DNA of 64,000 nt, taken from Pseudosporangium ferrugineum (GTDB lineage Bacteria; Actinomycetota; Actinomycetes; Mycobacteriales; Micromonosporaceae). The notes under the pieces were generated by a model that saw nothing but the letters and a program-made list of their open reading frames with translations, did no database searches and was not told where the DNA came from. The stretch's first letter is position 1. Every line of letters begins with the position of its first letter. A program made the translations under genes and the position numbers. The DNA is taken from positions 456,724 to 520,723 of the forward strand of contig NZ_PVZG01000003.1 of assembly GCF_003002065.1 (NCBI RefSeq), read 5' to 3'. Positions 63,716 through 64,000 of the stretch are shown piece by piece.

Positions 63716-64000
63716 TGTTGCGCCCCGGGTTAGATGGAGACATCGAAACCTGGAGGAACACCGGCGATGCCTGCACCGAAGAAGTACAACGATGATCTGC
63801 GTGAGCGTGCGACCCGGTTGGCGGTCGAGGCCCGCCGGGACCCGGTGTCCGCGGTCGGGGCGATCCAGCGGATCGCCGGGTCGCTCGGGGTTCATCCGGA
63901 GGCGCTGCGCACGTGGGTGAAGAAGGCCGAGACCGACGCCGGCGTACGGCCGGGCACGACCAGCAGCGACGCCGAACGTATCGCCGCGCTGGAACGGGAG
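63716..64000 (+). mobile_element. IS3-family insertion sequence, left end
   Basis: From about 63716 the sequence begins TGTTGCGCCCCGGGTTAG, a TG-ended left terminal repeat, followed by a ribosome-binding site (GGAGG, 63752-63756) and the IS3-type orfA. Neither the right end nor the target duplication is inside the window. The element interrupts the aldo/keto reductase gene. Confidence 0.85.
63767..64000 (+). CDS. IS3 transposase OrfA, partial
   Basis: 78 codons up to the window edge, ATG at 63767 (MPAPKKYNDDLRERATRLA). Helix-turn-helix region AVGAIQRIAGSLGVHPEALR is typical of IS3 OrfA, which needs a -1 frameshift to make the OrfAB transposase. The remainder and orfB lie outside. Confidence 0.92.
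   Translation, partial: MPAPKKYNDDLRERATRLAVEARRDPVSAVGAIQRIAGSLGVHPEALRTWVKKAETDAGVRPGTTSSDAERIAALERE

Overview
The window is chromosomal DNA from a very GC-rich actinomycete. GTG/TTG starts, ATGA/GTGA gene overlaps, WhiB7, mycoredoxin, AdnAB, DUF2342 and UPF0182 all point there, and the gene style suggests a filamentous Micromonosporaceae-like organism such as Actinoplanes. That placement is inference; no rRNA is present. The only RNA gene I can support is an initiator tRNA-fMet at 3088-3161.

Layout. (1) 1-2785: a tightly overlapped minus-strand operon with the look of a biological-conflict cassette: a Nudix/winged-helix regulator, a nucleosidase with a C-terminal extension, and a membrane protein, the last two sharing a short motif. 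A perfect palindrome sits just upstream. (2) 3036-20992: a housekeeping block whose gene order, from memory, follows M. tuberculosis Rv3193c-Rv3199c: UPF0182, PDZ/S16 protease, DUF2342 metalloprotease, ABC1 kinase, whiB7 with an attenuator leader, uvrD2, mrx1 and nudC. Here nudC is preceded by two M16 genes in one overlapping unit. (3) 23740-27908: the most interesting cassette, EACC1-like protein, caspase fused to a YqgE/AlgH domain, and a SIR2-like protein with a large C-terminal domain, followed by a small ParS-like gene and a terminator. (4) 28065-31343: an Rrf2 regulator with a sulfonate/nitrate-type ABC transporter. (5) 31351-34682: cell-envelope and small genes, an acyltransferase and a cold-shock protein. 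(6) 34915-42187: adnA-adnB helicase-nucleases, where the Rv-like order resumes. (7) 42226-50818: LacI regulator, dapD/dapE, tandem LOG genes, lysG/lysE and two membrane-anchored proteins. (8) 50870-62261: secreted hydrolase with a Calx-beta-like region, a MerR-sliding-clamp fusion, a GGDEF/EAL membrane protein, an alpha-oxoamine synthase, a STAS-HATPase fusion, GNAT, ArsR-like regulator and a roadblock-like protein. (9) 62303-64000: a beta-eliminating lyase, then an aldo/keto reductase cut by an IS3-family element that runs off the window.

How they work together: the core block combines DNA repair (UvrD2, AdnAB), redox (Mrx1), NAD(H) and RNA-cap-type nucleotide hydrolysis (NudC) and ribosome-antibiotic response (WhiB7). 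The accessory cassettes consist largely of nucleotide/NAD-directed or proteolytic enzymes in translationally coupled operons, which is the usual arrangement of self-destructive immunity systems. Intergenic regions carry many short GC-rich tandem repeats and clear hairpin terminators. Functions are read from motifs in the sequence; no database search was run.
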